This document shows, in pieces, positions 55,634-63,664 of a stretch of DNA of 64,000 nt. Origin of the DNA: Chelativorans multitrophicus (lineage in GTDB: Bacteria; Pseudomonadota; Alphaproteobacteria; Rhizobiales; Rhizobiaceae); assembly GCF_011317445.1 (NCBI RefSeq), contig NZ_JAAAPL010000001.1:1-64000 (forward strand), in the 5' to 3' direction. The notes under the pieces were generated by a model. The model was given only the letters and a program-made list of their open reading frames with translations. It was not told where the DNA came from and made no database searches. Position 1 is the first letter of the stretch. Each line of letters begins with the position of its first letter. Both the position numbers and the translations under genes were made by a program.

Positions 55634-56041
55634 ATGCTCATCAATGAAACACCGCCTAGCGTGCGCCGGATCGATACGGACCAGCCGGATGCCTATGCCT
55701 TTGAAATCACCGGCTATATCGAAACTGCCGACATTGAGAATATGTACGGCCTCCTGGAGGGAGCCTATCAGCTCCACGACCAGATCGACGTCATCGTGAT
55801 CATCCATGACTATGAGGGTATCGACTGGGGCGGTGCGTGGAAGGAGCAGGCCTATTTGCAGAAGGTCAAGGCACTGAAGCATATCCGAAGATATGCCGTC
55901 GTGGGCGGCCCCACCTGGGTTCAGGCCATGATGGGCATCGTGAAGCCCTTCCTTTCGGTCGAGATGAAACATTTCGAGCTGGAGCAAGCGGAAGCCGCAT
56001 GGGAATGGCTCGGCGCCAGGCCCCTGCCCGCCTCTACCTGA
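55634..56041 (+). CDS. SpoIIAA/STAS-like domain protein
   Basis: This 135-residue protein matches the SpoIIAA-like (DUF3478-type, STAS-related) family: an alternating beta-alpha fold with 'AYAFEITGYIETADIENMYGLLEGAYQLHDQIDVIVIIHDYEGIDWGG' and 'IRRYAVVGGPTWVQAMMGI'. Family members are thought to be small regulatory or lipid-binding proteins; no catalytic residues are evident. I chose the ATG at 55634. It is convergent with the helicase gene, whose stop codon directly abuts its own. Confidence 0.8.
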   Translation: MLINETPPSVRRIDTDQPDAYAFEITGYIETADIENMYGLLEGAYQLHDQIDVIVIIHDYEGIDWGGAWKEQAYLQKVKALKHIRRYAVVGGPTWVQAMMGIVKPFLSVEMKHFELEQAEAAWEWLGARPLPAST

Positions 56042-57169
56042 TCAACGCACGATCGTCAGGCGCTCCGCGGCGCGCGTGATCGCCGTATAGAGCCAGCGCT
56101 GGCGCGTGTCGCGGAAAGCAAAACTCTCGTCGAAAAGCACAACGTCATTCCACTGCGAGCCTTGCGCCTTATGCACGGTGAGCGCGTAGCCGAAATCGAA
56201 GTCGTCATAGCGCTTCTTGGTCTGCCAGGGAATGTCGCCGTCAGGATCTTCGAAGGCGGCTTTCAAGAGCTTGATCTTCGCCACGCCGCGGTCCGGATCA
56301 TCCTCCTCCGGCGAAACAAGCAGGTTGATGCCCGGCTTCACCGTCTCCCGCGAGGAGGTCATCACCTTCCAGAGGGATCCGTTCAGGAGACCCTTGGCGG
56401 GATCGTTGCGAAGACAAACCAGCTTGTCGCCAGCCTGCGGATAGAAAGCCTCAAAGCCCTTCAATTCTCTCAGGCGCTGGTTATAGCGGCGCCGGGTGCG
56501 GTTCACCCCAACCAGCACCTGGTCCGCCGCCAACACGATATCGCTGTTGACGGCACCTCTCGGGATCACCTGCGCCGTGCCGTAATCCCCGTATGTGAAT
56601 TCGCGCCCCTCACGCACGTCCAGCGCAAGCCGGATGATGGGATTGTCGCGCGCCTGGCGGTGGATTTCGGTGAGCAGGAAGTCCGGCTCGTGCTCGGTGA
56701 AATAGCCACCGCCGGAAATTGGAGGCAGCTGCCCAGGGTCTCCCAGCACAAGGATTGGTGTTCCGAAGGACATGAGGTCGCGGCCCAGTTCCTCGTCCAC
56801 CATCGAACACTCATCGATGATCACGAGCTTCGCCTTGGCGATCGGGCTCTGCCGGTTGATCGAGAAGGTCGGAGAAATCAGCGTCTTGCCGGTCGTTTCA
56901 TCCTCCACCTGCTCTTCCCCGCGGGGGCGGTAAATGAGCGAATGGATGGTGCGGGCGTTCGAAGCGCCCTTCGAGCGCAGCACCTGCGCCGCTTTGCCCG
57001 TAAAGGCAGCGAACTGCACGTCCCCATCCACATGCTCGGCAAAGTGCCGCGCAAGTGTGGTCTTGCCCGTGCCTGCATAGCCGAAAAGGCGGAAAAGCTG
57101 AGAGCTGCCGCTCTTCAGCCAGCGCGCGACGGCCTTCAGCGCCTCGTCCTGTTGCGGCGAAAATTCCAT
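56042..57169 (-). CDS. RecD-like AAA DNA helicase
   Basis: This 375-residue superfamily 1 helicase has a Walker A 'LFGYAGTGKTTLARHFAE' (about residues 29-46), Walker B 'LVIIDECSMVDEE', 'VLGDPGQLPPI' and the C-terminal UvrD_C_2 motif 'GYALTVHKAQGSQWNDVVLFDES' with 'RWLYTAITRAAERL'. It resembles the phage- and bacteria-encoded RecD2/Dda-type helicases without an N-terminal nuclease. I chose the ATG at 57169, where the family begins. It lies immediately downstream of the LysE-family gene in the same direction. Confidence 0.9.
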   Translation of the reverse strand: MEFSPQQDEALKAVARWLKSGSSQLFRLFGYAGTGKTTLARHFAEHVDGDVQFAAFTGKAAQVLRSKGASNARTIHSLIYRPRGEEQVEDETTGKTLISPTFSINRQSPIAKAKLVIIDECSMVDEELGRDLMSFGTPILVLGDPGQLPPISGGGYFTEHEPDFLLTEIHRQARDNPIIRLALDVREGREFTYGDYGTAQVIPRGAVNSDIVLAADQVLVGVNRTRRRYNQRLRELKGFEAFYPQAGDKLVCLRNDPAKGLLNGSLWKVMTSSRETVKPGINLLVSPEEDDPDRGVAKIKLLKAAFEDPDGDIPWQTKKRYDDFDFGYALTVHKAQGSQWNDVVLFDESFAFRDTRQRWLYTAITRAAERLTIVR

Positions 57170-57228
57170 GCGCCCAGAAATCAGATTCTGGCGCGTCTGA
57201 ACAGGGCTGCTCGTGCAGTTCCTGCCAG

Positions 57229-57825
57229 CTATCGCAGCATGGGCCAAAGCGTCGCGGCGAGCGCTAATCCCATCATGATGTTGAACCACTTGAGCCGCAC
57301 GGGATTGGAAAGAAAGCCCCGCAACACCACGCCGAAACCCGCCCAGACCGAAACGCTCGGCAGATTGACCAAGCCGAAGGCGAACGCCACCAGCAAAACC
57401 GAGAGGAATGGAAATTCGGGATTGGTGTAGATGGCCATCGCCGTGACCGCCATCACCCATGCCTTTGGATTGATCCACTGGAAGAGAGCGGCCTGAATAA
57501 AGGTCATAGGCCTTCCACCGCTCTCATCGCCGCTCGTCAGCGCTCGCGACATCGCGATTTTCCAGGCCAGATAGAGCAAATAAGCGCCGCCAAGGATCTT
57601 CAGGGCTAAACTGACCTGCGGAAGCGCAATCAGCAAAGCCCCCAGGCCAAACCCTACGCCGAGCAGCAGGGACACAAAGCCCACGCCGATGCCCAGCATG
57701 TGCGGAATGGTGCGCACAAAGCCGAAATTCACACCCGAGGTCAAAAGCATGAAATTGTTCGGTCCCGGCGTGATCGAGGACACGAGCGAAAACACCAGGA
57801 GGGCTATGAAAACGTCAAGCGACAT
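57229..57825 (-). CDS. LysE/RhtB-family amino-acid exporter
   Basis: This 198-residue membrane protein has six hydrophobic segments and the LysE-family N-terminus 'FSLVSSITPGPNNFMLLTSGVNFG', followed by 'LGGAYLLYLAWKIA' and 'FIQAALFQWINPKAWVMAVTA'. These proteins export amino acids or derivatives. Its position beside ilvN/ilvB might hint at branched-chain amino-acid export, but that is only context. The ATG at 57825 has no strong ribosome-binding site in view. Confidence 0.92.
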   Translation of the reverse strand: MSLDVFIALLVFSLVSSITPGPNNFMLLTSGVNFGFVRTIPHMLGIGVGFVSLLLGVGFGLGALLIALPQVSLALKILGGAYLLYLAWKIAMSRALTSGDESGGRPMTFIQAALFQWINPKAWVMAVTAMAIYTNPEFPFLSVLLVAFAFGLVNLPSVSVWAGFGVVLRGFLSNPVRLKWFNIMMGLALAATLWPMLR

Positions 57826-57912
57826 GGCTCGCTCCGCAAGAAGAACAGGCCCGGTCAGAATTTGTGACCTTTGACGTGATCTTCTTCTGCTTCTCGGGCT
57901 TGATCGAAGCTT

Positions 57913-58485
57913 TTACATCCCCTCCGGTCCGCGATTCATCGCAGCGACGCCGGTGCGGCAGACCTCCACAAGCCCAAGCGGCTTCATGATGGCAATGAAC
58001 TGCTCAATTTTGGAGACCCGGCCGGTAATTTCGAAAATAAAATGCTCTGTGTTCGCATCGATCACCTGGGCGCGGAAGGCATCCGCAAGCCTCAGCGCCT
58101 CAACACGGCTGTTGCCGCTGCCGCTGACCTTCACCATGGCAAGCTCCCGCTCCAGCGGGCGCTCCTGGCCGCGATTGTGCGCGGTGAGCGTGAGATCCAC
58201 CACCCGATGCACCGGTACGATCCGTTCGAGCTGGTGTTTGATCTGCTCCAGCACATGTGGGGTGCCGCGCGTGACGATGGTGATGCGCGACAGGTGCCTT
58301 TCGTGCTCCGTCTCCGAAACCGTAAGGCTGTCGATGTTGTAGCCGCGGCCCGAAAACAGGCCAATGACGCGGGCCAGCACCCCCGGCTCGTTGTCTACGA
58401 GCACCGCGAGCGTCCGCGTCTCGGCCTTTTCCGTTTCCTTGGTGATGAAGTAGGCTGAACCGGTCGGCTGAAGTTGGGCGTTCAT
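57913..58485 (-). CDS. ilvN: Acetolactate synthase small (regulatory) subunit
   Basis: This 190-residue protein has the N-terminal ACT domain ('TLAVLVDNEPGVLARVIGLFSGRGYNIDSL') that binds valine, and a C-terminal ALS_ss_C domain ('SGSGNSRVEALRLADAFRAQVID', 'PLGLVEVCRTGVAAMNRG'). It modulates and activates the catalytic subunit. I chose the ATG at 58485 after comparing with the usual family start; the longer frame overlaps ilvB out of frame. It follows ilvB closely and shares its leader-controlled transcript. Often also named ilvH. Confidence 0.95.
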   Translation of the reverse strand: MNAQLQPTGSAYFITKETEKAETRTLAVLVDNEPGVLARVIGLFSGRGYNIDSLTVSETEHERHLSRITIVTRGTPHVLEQIKHQLERIVPVHRVVDLTLTAHNRGQERPLERELAMVKVSGSGNSRVEALRLADAFRAQVIDANTEHFIFEITGRVSKIEQFIAIMKPLGLVEVCRTGVAAMNRGPEGM

Positions 58486-58525
58486 AATATCTCTCGCTGC
58501 AAATTCTTCTGCTTTGTCTTTCCGT

Positions 58526-60328
58526 CTACACCAGCGCCCTGCCCTCGGCATCGATTGCATTCGCCACGGCCTCGTCGGTTGCCTCGTCCGGCAGCAGCAT
58601 CTCGTTATGCGCCTTGCCGGAAGGGATCATCGGGAAGCAGTTGGCGAGATTCGCAACCCGGCAATCGAAGATCACCGGCTTCTTCACATCGATCATCTCG
58701 CGGATCGCGTCGTCGAGTTCGCCCGGTTTCTCGCAGCGAATACCGTGACACCCGTAGGCTTCAGCCAGCTTCACGAAATCAGGCAATGCTTCGGTATAGG
58801 AATGCGACAGCCGGTTTCCATGCAAAAGCTGCTGCCACTGCCGCACCATCCCCATATACTGGTTATTGAGGATAAAGATCTTGATCGGCGCGTCATGCTG
58901 CACCGCCGAGCTCATTTCCTGCATGGTCATCAGGACGGAGGCGTCGCCGGCGATGTCGATGACCAACGCGTCCGGATGCGCGATCTGCACCCCCAGCGCG
59001 GCCGGCAGCCCATATCCCATTGTCCCGAGGCCGCCAGAGGTCATCCACCGATTGGGCTGATCGAAGCCGAAGTGCTGCGCCGCCCACATCTGGTGTTGGC
59101 CCACCTCGGTGGTGACGTAGACGTCGCGCCCCTTCGTCAGTTCATAAAGCCGCTCGACCGCGTATTGCGGCATGATCACGTCGCTGTTGGTTTTATAGGC
59201 CAGCGACTGGCGCGCGCGCCACCTGTTGATCTGCTCCCACCAAGGCTTGAGCGCCGCCTTGTCGGCATTGGCGCTCGCCCGCCAGAGCCGCACCATGTCC
59301 TCAAGCACCCGGCCAGCATCGCCGATGATGGGAATATCGACCCGCACATTCTTATTGATCGATGAAGGGTCCACATCGACATGGATCTTGCGCGAGTTCG
59401 GCGAGAAGGCATCGAGCCGGCCGGTGATGCGGTCGTCGAACCGTGCGCCGATGCATAGCATCACGTCGCAGTCATGCATGGCCATATTGGCTTCATAGGT
59501 CCCGTGCATGCCGAGCATGCCGAGCCAGTTCTCGCCGGAGGCCGGGTAGGCGCCAAGGCCCATCAGCGTCGACGTAATCGGGAAACCCGTCAGCCCCACC
59601 AGTTCGCGCAGAAGATGGCTCGCCTCCGGTCCGGCATTGATGACGCCGCCGCCGGTATAGATGATCGGCCGGCGGGCGGAAGCCATCAGCGCGACGGCCG
59701 CACGGATCTTTTCCTGATCTCCGTCGAGCGTCGGCTGGTAACTTGTCCGCGGAGCGGTCTGCGGCGGGGTGTAGATGCCACGCGCAAATTGCACGTCCTT
59801 GGGGATGTCGACCACGACCGGGCCGGGCCGGCCCGTGGTGGCGACATGGAAAGCCTCATGCAGAATAGCCGCGAGATCGCTGACGTCCCGCACAAGCCAA
59901 TTGTGTTTGGTGCATGGGCGCGTGATGCCCACCGTATCGCATTCCTGGAAAGCGTCGGAGCCGATGAGCGGCGTCGGCACCTGGCCGGTGATGCAGACAA
60001 GCGGGATGGAATCCATCAACGCGTCCTGAAGCGGCGTGACGGCGTTGGTCGCGCCGGGACCGGAGGTCACCAGCATCACGCCGGCCTTGCCGGTCGACCG
60101 CGCATAACCTTCCGCGGCGTGCCCTGCGCCTTGCTCATGGCGCACGAGAATGTGCTGTATCTGGTCCTGCTGGAAGAGCTCATCATAAATGGGGAGCACC
60201 GCGCCGCCAGGATAGCCGAAGATGTGCTCGACGCCGTTGTCCTTCAGCGCCTGCACGACCATCTCCGCGCCTGTCATTTCCTGTCTGCCCGTTTCGTGTG
60301 CCCTTGGCTCCGGCGCCCGCTGTTCCAT
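58526..60328 (-). CDS. ilvB: Acetolactate synthase large (catalytic) subunit
   Basis: This 600-residue thiamine-diphosphate enzyme makes acetolactate or acetohydroxybutyrate from pyruvate, the committed step of branched-chain amino-acid synthesis. It has the N-terminal 'GVEHIFGYPGGAVLPIYDEL' with the catalytic glutamate in 'HILVRHEQGAGHAAEGYARSTGKAGV', a central FAD-binding region ('GLTGFPITSTLMGLGAYP') and the C-terminal ThDP motif 'IAGDASVLMTMQEMSSAVQHDAPIKIFILNN'. I chose the ATG at 60328 from family comparison. An attenuator with a leader peptide lies just upstream. Confidence 0.97.
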   Translation of the reverse strand: MEQRAPEPRAHETGRQEMTGAEMVVQALKDNGVEHIFGYPGGAVLPIYDELFQQDQIQHILVRHEQGAGHAAEGYARSTGKAGVMLVTSGPGATNAVTPLQDALMDSIPLVCITGQVPTPLIGSDAFQECDTVGITRPCTKHNWLVRDVSDLAAILHEAFHVATTGRPGPVVVDIPKDVQFARGIYTPPQTAPRTSYQPTLDGDQEKIRAAVALMASARRPIIYTGGGVINAGPEASHLLRELVGLTGFPITSTLMGLGAYPASGENWLGMLGMHGTYEANMAMHDCDVMLCIGARFDDRITGRLDAFSPNSRKIHVDVDPSSINKNVRVDIPIIGDAGRVLEDMVRLWRASANADKAALKPWWEQINRWRARQSLAYKTNSDVIMPQYAVERLYELTKGRDVYVTTEVGQHQMWAAQHFGFDQPNRWMTSGGLGTMGYGLPAALGVQIAHPDALVIDIAGDASVLMTMQEMSSAVQHDAPIKIFILNNQYMGMVRQWQQLLHGNRLSHSYTEALPDFVKLAEAYGCHGIRCEKPGELDDAIREMIDVKKPVIFDCRVANLANCFPMIPSGKAHNEMLLPDEATDEAVANAIDAEGRALV

Positions 60329-60365
60329 CGCTCTTTTCCCGTTCTGATCGTCGTCTTCGGCCCAA

Positions 60366-60389
60366 TAAAAAAGGCCCCCGAGGGAGCCT
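60366..60389 (-). terminator. Attenuator terminator of the ilvB leader
   Basis: On the minus strand AGGCTCCCTCGGGGGCCTTTTTTATT forms a stem (60372-60389) followed by a run of six T residues, ending about 40 bp before the ilvB ATG. It is downstream of the leader-peptide frame and is a classical attenuator terminator. Confidence 0.85.
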
Positions 60390-60422
60390 GTCTTCTGCAC
60401 ATGAGCGGCTGTCGCCTGGCGG

Positions 60423-60476
60423 CTACGCCGCCTTGCCCATGTGCCTTCCTACTACGAGAATGATCTTCTTAATCAT
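60423..60476 (-). CDS. Branched-chain leader peptide of the ilvB attenuator
   Basis: The 17-codon frame starting at the ATG at 60476 reads MIKKIILVVGRHMGKAA and stops with TAG at 60423. Three Ile, one Leu and two Val codons are packed into residues 2-9, as expected of a leader that senses branched-chain aminoacyl-tRNA supply. Ribosome stalling there would favour an antiterminator and allow ilvB/ilvN transcription. It is too short for standard gene calling. The pre-emptor and antiterminator pairings were not modelled. Confidence 0.85.
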   Translation of the reverse strand: MIKKIILVVGRHMGKAA

Positions 60477-60510
60477 GGGGGCGGACAATAAGGGTGAAGG
60501 GCGCTGCGTG

Positions 60511-60828
60511 TCAACGGCAATCTCGTCGCTGCTGGTCATGTAAATTTGTCTTCGATCCGCAACCCCCAGCGCGGACTGCTGAACTGGCCAGATCCCGTTC
60601 AATCGCCGAGAAGTCGAAGGCGTCTTTACCGGGCTTGAGGGACCTCCAGCTATAGACGATCTGAACCCCGGCGATCTCCGGCCGCGTCAAAACTTCCCTG
60701 AATTGTTCGAGGTCCCCCGCTCCCATGTAACGGAAATTGGCGGGATGCGCAGGCTTTTCAGCAGCGAGGCCGCCGCATGGAATAAGAAGGAGTAGCGAAA
60801 ATGCCCATTTCAACACGCACATGCCCAA
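60511..60828 (-). pseudogene. Truncated secreted protein, N-terminal part only
   Basis: The first about 70 codons encode a signal peptide ('FSLLLLIPCGGLAAEKP') and the start of a TIM-barrel-like domain ('FRYMGAGDLEQFREVLTRPEIAGVQIVYSWRSLKPGKDAFDFSAIERDL') similar to putative glycoside-hydrolase-like proteins. After 'SAIERDL' the reading turns into unrelated residues and ends at a stop. Only the 5' end of a larger gene seems to remain. The start may be 60828 or 60822. Confidence 0.5.
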
Positions 60829-60980
60829 ATTATCTCCTGATCAGCAATAATGGAGCCACGCCAAGAAAGTTGGGAGGAAATGTGGCTCAGTGGGCGGAGA
60901 AGAGAGCAGCCGAATAGCATTTCGCTGCCTGCCTTAACGCCTTTTCAACCATCCCCTCTCATCCGGTCTTAACCCGTCGC

Positions 60981-61011
60981 GCTTAGCTTCCTCTGGCAGA
61001 GGGGGCTAAGC
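60981..61011 (+). promoter_or_regulatory. Hairpin covering the ribosome-binding site of the HerA-like gene
   Basis: GCTTAGC (60981-60987) pairs with GCTAAGC (61005-61011), and the inner TTCCTCT (60988-60994) pairs with AGAGGGG (60998-61004), leaving a three-base loop. This is a continuous 14-bp stem with two G-U pairs that contains the AGAGGGGG Shine-Dalgarno and ends two bases before the ATG at 61013. Confidence 0.7.
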
Positions 61012-61012
61012 A

Positions 61013-62695
61013 ATGCATCAGGCCGGCGATGTTCCGCAGAACGCTGCGCATCAGGAGAGGCGCGCAGCAGACCAGCCGCGTTCGCGTGCGCTTGGCCATG
61101 TCGTCCAATGCGATGGCGCGCGCGCGGTAATCGCGGCCAACATCGGCAAGGAAGAAATTGCCATAGCGTCCACCTGGACCGTCGGCAGGCTGATCTCGAT
61201 CAATCTCGGGTCGACGCGAACCGTTGGCCTGGTCTATGCGATCGAGAGGCCGAAGCGCGTCTGGGACGATCAGGGCACCAATCCCGTGGAAATTTTCGTC
61301 GAGCTTATCGGCGAGGTGCGCGACCTAGAAGGCGGACAGATCTTCGATCGCGGCATCACGGAATATCCGCATGTGGGCGCCATCGCTCATCGGATCCGAA
61401 GCAGCGACCTGCGCGCGATCTATCATCTCGGCGGCCGCCGCTCCGTCACAATTGGCCGCCTATCCCAGGACAGTTCAATCGAGGCCTCGCTGGCGGTGGA
61501 TGAAACGCTTACGCGGCATTTCGCGGTGGTTGGAACGACCGGCGTTGGGAAATCCACGGCAGTTTCCCTCCTTTTGCGGAAGATGATCGGGGTGCGGCCA
61601 GACCTGCACGTCCTCATCCTCGATCCCCACAACGAGTTCGCCCCGTCTCTCCCGGAATATTCCGTACGGATCGACACTTCCACGCTGGAACTACCCTTCT
61701 GGCTCTTCCGCCTCGAGGAACTGGTCGAGGTGCTCTATCGTGGACGCGAGCCAGTCACCGAAGAGGTGGAACTGCTCAGAGAGCTGGTCTCTTCCGCAAA
61801 GCATTTGTACCGGAACCCCAACGCCGGCCTGCTGAGGCGAAGTCCCGATACGGGCGCGGTTACGGCCGACACCCCGGTGCCCTATCGCATGGCGGATGTG
61901 ATCCGAGAGATCGATGATCGCATGGGGCAGCTTGAAACCAAGAACGAGCGGCCGCACTACCGGCAATTACGCGTTCGCATCGAAGCGGCGGTCGCCGATC
62001 CGCGCTATCGCTTCATGTTCGCTTCACGGCTGATCGAGGATTCGATTCACGAAACGATCGGCCGGATTTTCCGTATTCCCAGCGAGGGACGGCCGGTTAC
62101 CTGCTTCGAGATGGCCGGTCTTCCCGCCGAAGTGGTCAATTCGGTCTGCTCCGTGCTCGCCCGCCTTGCTTTCGACCTGGCGCTTTGGAGCGAGGGAAAG
62201 CTCAAGCTGCTTCTCCTTTGCGAGGAAGCCCACCGCTACATGCCGGCGGACCCAAGGCTCGGTTTTTCGCCGACGCGCCACGCGCTCTCCCGGATCGCCA
62301 AGGAGGGCCGTAAATATGGATGCTATCTCGGCGTGGTCACGCAGCGGCCGGGAGACCTGGACCCGACGGTGCTGTCGCAATGCTCAACGATTTTCGCGAT
62401 GCGCCTTGCCAATGAGCAGGACCAGGCGATCATCCGCTCGGCGATCCCCGATTCCTCCGCATCCATTCTCAATTTTCTCTCCGCCATGGGCCAGCGCGAG
62501 GCGATCGCCTTCGGCGACGGCGTGGCCGCCACCATGCGAATGAAGTTCGAGCAATTGCAGGAAAACCTGCTCCCCGGCTCGAAGAAAGATACGCATTGGG
62601 ATCGAGCCGCCGATGCCGGCAGCCAAGAAACCGATCTCGCATCAATCGTTGGCCGGATGCGCAATACGGGCCGTCGTGAAAAGGTCGGATCATAG
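61013..62695 (+). CDS. HerA-like ATPase/DNA translocase
   Basis: This 560-residue protein has an N-terminal HAS-barrel region ('SRALGHVVQCDGARAVIAANI...VGRLISI'), a Walker A 'VVGTTGVGKSTAVSLLLRKM' (about residues 177-196), a Walker B 'LKLLLLCEEAHRYMP' and 'RIAKEGRKYGCYLGVVTQRPGDLDPTVLSQC', as in DUF87 HerA-type ATPases. HerA proteins form hexameric DNA pumps, usually with a NurA nuclease for DNA end processing or in phage-defence complexes. No NurA or other partner gene is adjacent. The start at 61013 has its ribosome-binding site inside a strong hairpin. Confidence 0.9.
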   Translation: MHQAGDVPQNAAHQERRAADQPRSRALGHVVQCDGARAVIAANIGKEEIAIASTWTVGRLISINLGSTRTVGLVYAIERPKRVWDDQGTNPVEIFVELIGEVRDLEGGQIFDRGITEYPHVGAIAHRIRSSDLRAIYHLGGRRSVTIGRLSQDSSIEASLAVDETLTRHFAVVGTTGVGKSTAVSLLLRKMIGVRPDLHVLILDPHNEFAPSLPEYSVRIDTSTLELPFWLFRLEELVEVLYRGREPVTEEVELLRELVSSAKHLYRNPNAGLLRRSPDTGAVTADTPVPYRMADVIREIDDRMGQLETKNERPHYRQLRVRIEAAVADPRYRFMFASRLIEDSIHETIGRIFRIPSEGRPVTCFEMAGLPAEVVNSVCSVLARLAFDLALWSEGKLKLLLLCEEAHRYMPADPRLGFSPTRHALSRIAKEGRKYGCYLGVVTQRPGDLDPTVLSQCSTIFAMRLANEQDQAIIRSAIPDSSASILNFLSAMGQREAIAFGDGVAATMRMKFEQLQENLLPGSKKDTHWDRAADAGSQETDLASIVGRMRNTGRREKVGS

Positions 62696-62748
62696 CGGCG
62701 CGAAGGGCGCCTGGCCGTTCTGCGGCCGAGACTGACCAGTGTTCGAGG

Positions 62749-63483
62749 TCATTCGAGCGGCGCCAGGCGCCTCATATCCAACTTGAGATAATTCGGGTCG
62801 AAATCCGCCAGGCTGGCAAGGCCGTTCCAATCCTTGATCTCGACCGTCTCCCCGAGCCAAGTGATCAGATCCAGCTCCCTCAGCCCTTTAATAGCGCGGT
62901 TCAGGTGTACGATGGACATGCCCCTAGCATCGGCCAGTTCCCCTTGCGTAATGGGCAACCGAAACTGAAATTTGTCGGCTTTGCCGACGGCCGCCAGGCG
63001 CATGTAAAGTTCGCACAAGAGGTGCGCGACATTTGCGCGCGAAGATCTGCGGCCGAAGCTTACCAGCCACTCGCGGTGTATCGCAGCATCGATCAACGTG
63101 CTCAGCCAAAGCTGACGCGTAAGGTTGGGAAAACGCTCCGTGATCTCCTTCAGCCTTTCATGCGGAACGGAAGCAACCGTGCATCGGGTGAGGGCCACGA
63201 CCCCGTGATCCATCTTCTTCAGAAGGAAGCTGTGCAGGTCGACGAAGTCTCCTTCCACGTGAATGGTCAAAAATTGCCGTTTTCCGTCTGAAAGCTCTCT
63301 CGATCGCGCAGCGAACCCGCTTAAAAGAACGGTACTCGCCTGCGGAACGTCCCCTTCCCTGATGAATTCCCGGTCGTGTGGAATCTCCCGCGTTCCAGAG
63401 AAAGCTGCAGTCAAGAACTCCGACTCTTCACGCGTGATCGAGCCTCGAAGAGATAACTGCTTTAGTAGCGGGTATTCTGTCAC
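62749..63483 (-). CDS. Crp/Fnr-family transcriptional regulator
   Basis: This 244-residue protein, starting at GTG 63483, has an N-terminal cyclic-nucleotide-binding-like beta barrel ('REFIREGDVPQASTVLLSGFAARSRELSDGKRQFLTIHVEGDFVDLHSFLLK') and a C-terminal helix-turn-helix ('ITQGELADARGMSIVHLNRAIKGL'). There is no Fnr-type cysteine cluster, so oxygen sensing through iron-sulfur is unlikely. It is convergent with the HerA-like gene and divergent from the DJ-1-type gene. Confidence 0.9.
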   Translation of the reverse strand: MTEYPLLKQLSLRGSITREESEFLTAAFSGTREIPHDREFIREGDVPQASTVLLSGFAARSRELSDGKRQFLTIHVEGDFVDLHSFLLKKMDHGVVALTRCTVASVPHERLKEITERFPNLTRQLWLSTLIDAAIHREWLVSFGRRSSRANVAHLLCELYMRLAAVGKADKFQFRLPITQGELADARGMSIVHLNRAIKGLRELDLITWLGETVEIKDWNGLASLADFDPNYLKLDMRRLAPLE

Positions 63484-63664
63484 TCTGCATTCAGTTGGTT
63501 GTGGAGCCTATAAGATTGCAACGCCCCATGCGGCTATATCGATCCCGTTCAAATCCCTCTTTTTGTTCCAGTGCCACGGTCCCTTTTCCCCCGCCCGAAA
63601 GCGGAACACCTCTCTAACTCCCCGGTTTGGCAGGTAGTCCCCAAAGAGATAGATGGAGCGAGCG

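Noticed and set aside
61013-63483. HerA-like gene as part of a HerA-nuclease defence system
   Set aside because: No NurA, SIR2, DUF4297 or other partner nuclease is adjacent; the neighbours are a Crp/Fnr regulator and a truncated secreted gene.
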